Assembly: GCA_030621655.1 (NCBI GenBank)
Contig: JAUXHH010000078.1
Location: forward strand, 1-7,462
Direction: 5' to 3'
Source: Desulfobacterales bacterium
GTDB taxonomy: Bacteria > Desulfobacterota > Desulfobulbia > Desulfobulbales > BM004
DNA length: 7,462 bases
The translations under genes and the position numbers were made by a program. The notes beneath the pieces are model-generated. The model was not told the origin of the DNA, searched no databases, and was given only the letters and a program-made list of their open reading frames with translations. Below, piece by piece: positions 5,590-7,462 of the stretch (the first letter of the stretch is position 1; every line of letters begins with the position of its first letter).

Positions 5590-6798
5590 TCATACAAGCT
5601 GGGCCATAACCCTGTTCGCCAAAAGCATCCCTGCCTTAGTAAGTCGCAGCCGGTTGTGTTTTTCTTCCAAAAGCTCCTGATTGAGCAGTAATTCAAGAAT
5701 TTCTCCGTAGTGCTTTTCCGGCGTCATGCCATACTGTTTCTCAAGCAGGGAGATTGACACCCCGGCTGTCATTCGTAACCCCATGATTACCGACTCACGG
5801 AATCGTGCATCTATTGGCAAAAATTCCGCCTCCTTAAGGGGTTTCTGCTGCCCTGTAATCATAGTAATAAAACGTTCCGGGTTTTTTTCACTTTGTATTC
5901 TTACCCCTGAAAAACAGGAGACCGCCCCGCTGCCCAATCCGACATAACTGCCATTTTCCCAATAATTTACATTATGGACAGACTGGAATCCATTCCGGGC
6001 ATAATTTGATATTTCGTACTGTTCATAACCTCTTGCAGATAGAATCTCCCGGGCAAGTTCAAACATTGACAGGGACAAATCCTCATTTGGCAGGTCCAGC
6101 CTCCCCAGGCGAACCTGATCAGCAAAAGGTGTGGACTGTTCTATGGTCAACTCATAGACTGAGAGATGCTCAGGGGCCAATTCAACAGCCGTCTCCAGAG
6201 AATTTTGCCAATTTTCCCGGTCCTGACCAGGCAAGCCAAACATCAAGTCCAAACTTATATTTGTAAACCCAACATCCCTTGCAAGCTTTACCGCCTGTAT
6301 ACAATCCTGCGCTGAGTGTTTTCTGCCAATAACTTTCAGCATGGCATCTGAAAACGACTGGGTTCCTATGCTGAGCCTGTTGACTCCTGCCTGGCGGAAC
6401 CTTTTCAGCATAGCTTTATTGACTGTGTTGGGATTAACCTCCATGGTAACTTCAGGCGATTTCGGAGATACGGCTGTAAAATCAAAAGCATCAAGACATG
6501 CTGCAATAAAGTCGGCCATAAGAGAAATATCAACGGTTGAGGGAGTTCCTCCTCCTATATAAAGCGAATGGAATTTCCTGGTCCTGGACCAGGGATGCTT
6601 GGCCATATCCTGTGCCTGTTGGAGGAGGGCCTGCATATACCTGTTTTTTATATTTGTGTCCACGTCTTGATAGGACACAAATGAACAGTACGGGCATTTG
6701 GCCTGGCAGAAAGGGATATGGGCGTAAATGCCGGCATGGCCCTCGAATGTTTCAGGGCTCAATTGCTGCTGCTTTTTGTTGGGTTTGGAAAAGACCAT
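5590..6798 (-). CDS. hemW: Radical SAM haem chaperone HemW
   Basis: This 402-residue protein belongs to the HemN/HemW radical-SAM family. C-x3-C-x2-C at Cys31, 35 and 38 binds the [4Fe-4S]-SAM cluster, and the Phe two residues on (CSF) replaces the extra Cys of true HemN, which favours HemW. Further landmarks are GGGTPS at 82-87, EVNPNT at about 120-125, RLSIGTQSF at 141-149, LMFGLPGQ at 185-192 and HNVNYW at 275-280, the last being typical of HemW. A HemN C-terminal domain covers about 310-402. HemW proteins bind haem and deliver it to respiratory enzymes; they are not coproporphyrinogen oxidases, although often annotated so. A longer reading to 6888 is open but overlaps radC by 89 bases. 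The ATG at 6798 lies one base after the radC stop (TAAGATG), giving normal length and likely translational coupling. The first 20 residues are a Lys/Gln-rich extension. Confidence 0.94.
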   Translation of the reverse strand: MVFSKPNKKQQQLSPETFEGHAGIYAHIPFCQAKCPYCSFVSYQDVDTNIKNRYMQALLQQAQDMAKHPWSRTRKFHSLYIGGGTPSTVDISLMADFIAACLDAFDFTAVSPKSPEVTMEVNPNTVNKAMLKRFRQAGVNRLSIGTQSFSDAMLKVIGRKHSAQDCIQAVKLARDVGFTNISLDLMFGLPGQDRENWQNSLETAVELAPEHLSVYELTIEQSTPFADQVRLGRLDLPNEDLSLSMFELAREILSARGYEQYEISNYARNGFQSVHNVNYWENGSYVGLGSGAVSCFSGVRIQSEKNPERFITMITGQQKPLKEAEFLPIDARFRESVIMGLRMTAGVSISLLEKQYGMTPEKHYGEILELLLNQELLEEKHNRLRLTKAGMLLANRVMAQLV

Positions 6799-6799
6799 C

Positions 6800-7462
6800 T
6801 TACTGGCCCAGCATTCGGCTGCACTCTTCGCCAATGCTGGCCATTGTTCCATGGTCGGCAAAACTGTATGTTCTGTCAGATTTACCAATGATCAAGTGAT
6901 CCAGCAGCCTGATATTCATGAAGGAGCATGCCAGGTAGAGAGTACGGGTAAGTTGATAGTCCTGCTTGGATGGTTCAAGATTTCCTGAAGGGTGGTTATG
7001 GGCAACAACCATTGCTGAGGCATTGAGCTCCAGGGCAAGTTTCACCAGTTCACGGGGGTAAATGGTGTTTGAGGCAACGGTCCCGCGGGCCACAACCTGG
7101 GTATCAACTATGGCGTGGGAGGAATCCAGAAAAATTGCCGTCATTACCTCATGCTGCAAATCCCGCATGGAATGGATCAGGTACTCGGCAACTTGCCCGG
7201 AGGAGTGCAGGTAATGCTTTTCCTGCAGCCGATGTTTTAAGTATCGCCTCGCCACAGCATGCAGAAAATGAATGGCAAAGCTGTTGTTGGGGCCTATTCC
7301 TTTCACTTTCTGGATTTCGGAAGTTGAAGCCTCCAACACATTGGGCAGCGAATCAAAGTGTTGCAGAAGGGCTCTGGCCTGTTCCTTGCAGTCTTTTCTG
7401 GGCGTACCGAGAATAAGCAGAAGCTCAAGCACCTCTGCATCGGAGAATGCCTCAATGCCACG
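6800..7462 (-). CDS. radC: RadC/UPF0758 JAMM-domain protein, N-terminus outside the window
   Basis: 220 residues are visible. The frame runs past the GTG at 7432 to the window edge, and the added residues RGIEAFSDAEV fit the conserved RadC N-terminal region, so 7432 is internal and only roughly 10-25 residues are probably missing. Visible residues 1-75 hold the helix-hairpin-helix region (KGIGP at 54-58). Residues from about 85 form the JAMM/MPN fold, with Glu105, HNHPSG at 155-160 and Asp168 as the metal-binding set, and a family-typical end DHLIIGKSDRTYSFADHG. The fold implies a metalloprotease-like or hydrolase activity. The historical link to DNA repair is not well supported, and the true role is unknown. 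It is upstream of hemW in the same unit. The complete core argues against a pseudogene. Confidence 0.93.
   Translation of the reverse strand, partial: RGIEAFSDAEVLELLLILGTPRKDCKEQARALLQHFDSLPNVLEASTSEIQKVKGIGPNNSFAIHFLHAVARRYLKHRLQEKHYLHSSGQVAEYLIHSMRDLQHEVMTAIFLDSSHAIVDTQVVARGTVASNTIYPRELVKLALELNASAMVVAHNHPSGNLEPSKQDYQLTRTLYLACSFMNIRLLDHLIIGKSDRTYSFADHGTMASIGEECSRMLGQ

Noticed and set aside
6799..6888. Longer HemW beginning at 6888
   Set aside because: It would overlap the conserved RadC C-terminus by 89 bases and add 30 residues that no HemW needs; the ATG at 6798 directly follows the radC stop.
7430..7432. RadC start at the GTG at 7432
   Set aside because: The frame continues upstream to the window edge with RadC-like residues (EAFSDAEVLELLL), so this codon is internal and the gene is simply cut by the window.

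Overview
The window reads as core bacterial chromosome, moderate in GC, and gene-dense. The gene set (a Cys-rich PSP1/RicT protein directly ahead of metG, then YggT, DivIVA, DUF167 and a secreted MORN protein) suggests a Gram-negative anaerobe of the Desulfobacterota, probably a Desulfovibrionales-like sulfate reducer. That placement is an inference from protein character and gene order, not from a marker gene. There are no rRNA or tRNA genes, CRISPR arrays, insertion sequences or phage genes, and no stretch over 300 bases lacks a gene.

Left block (about 1-5568, plus strand): the probable tail of an upstream gene (possibly holB), then ricT, metG, yggT, divIVA, a DUF167/yggU gene and a MORN-repeat exported protein. 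Spacings are tight: a 4-base ATGA overlap for ricT/metG, then gaps of 25, 18, 30 and 13 bases. No terminator is visible between genes, so this looks like one transcription unit or a nested set. It joins translation and RNA functions (RicT, MetG) to envelope and cell-pole functions (YggT, DivIVA, MORN protein).

Right block (5590-7462, minus strand): radC, cut by the window edge, followed after a single base by hemW. HemW is a radical-SAM haem chaperone and RadC a JAMM-fold protein. The block converges on the MORN gene with only 21 bases between the stops.

Most of this is conserved housekeeping content. The parts worth a second look are: the DivIVA protein, which carries three 60-residue repeats in exact register and a long acidic tail; the mix of the E. 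coli-type ygg neighbourhood (yggT, yggU, hemW) with the Gram-positive ylmG-divIVA arrangement; the exported MORN protein with a repeated acidic EDIF tail; RicT lying outside its Bacillus context; and an A8 tract in the MetG linker where loss of one A gives an immediate stop. I see no convincing undescribed defence, mobile or RNA-based system.
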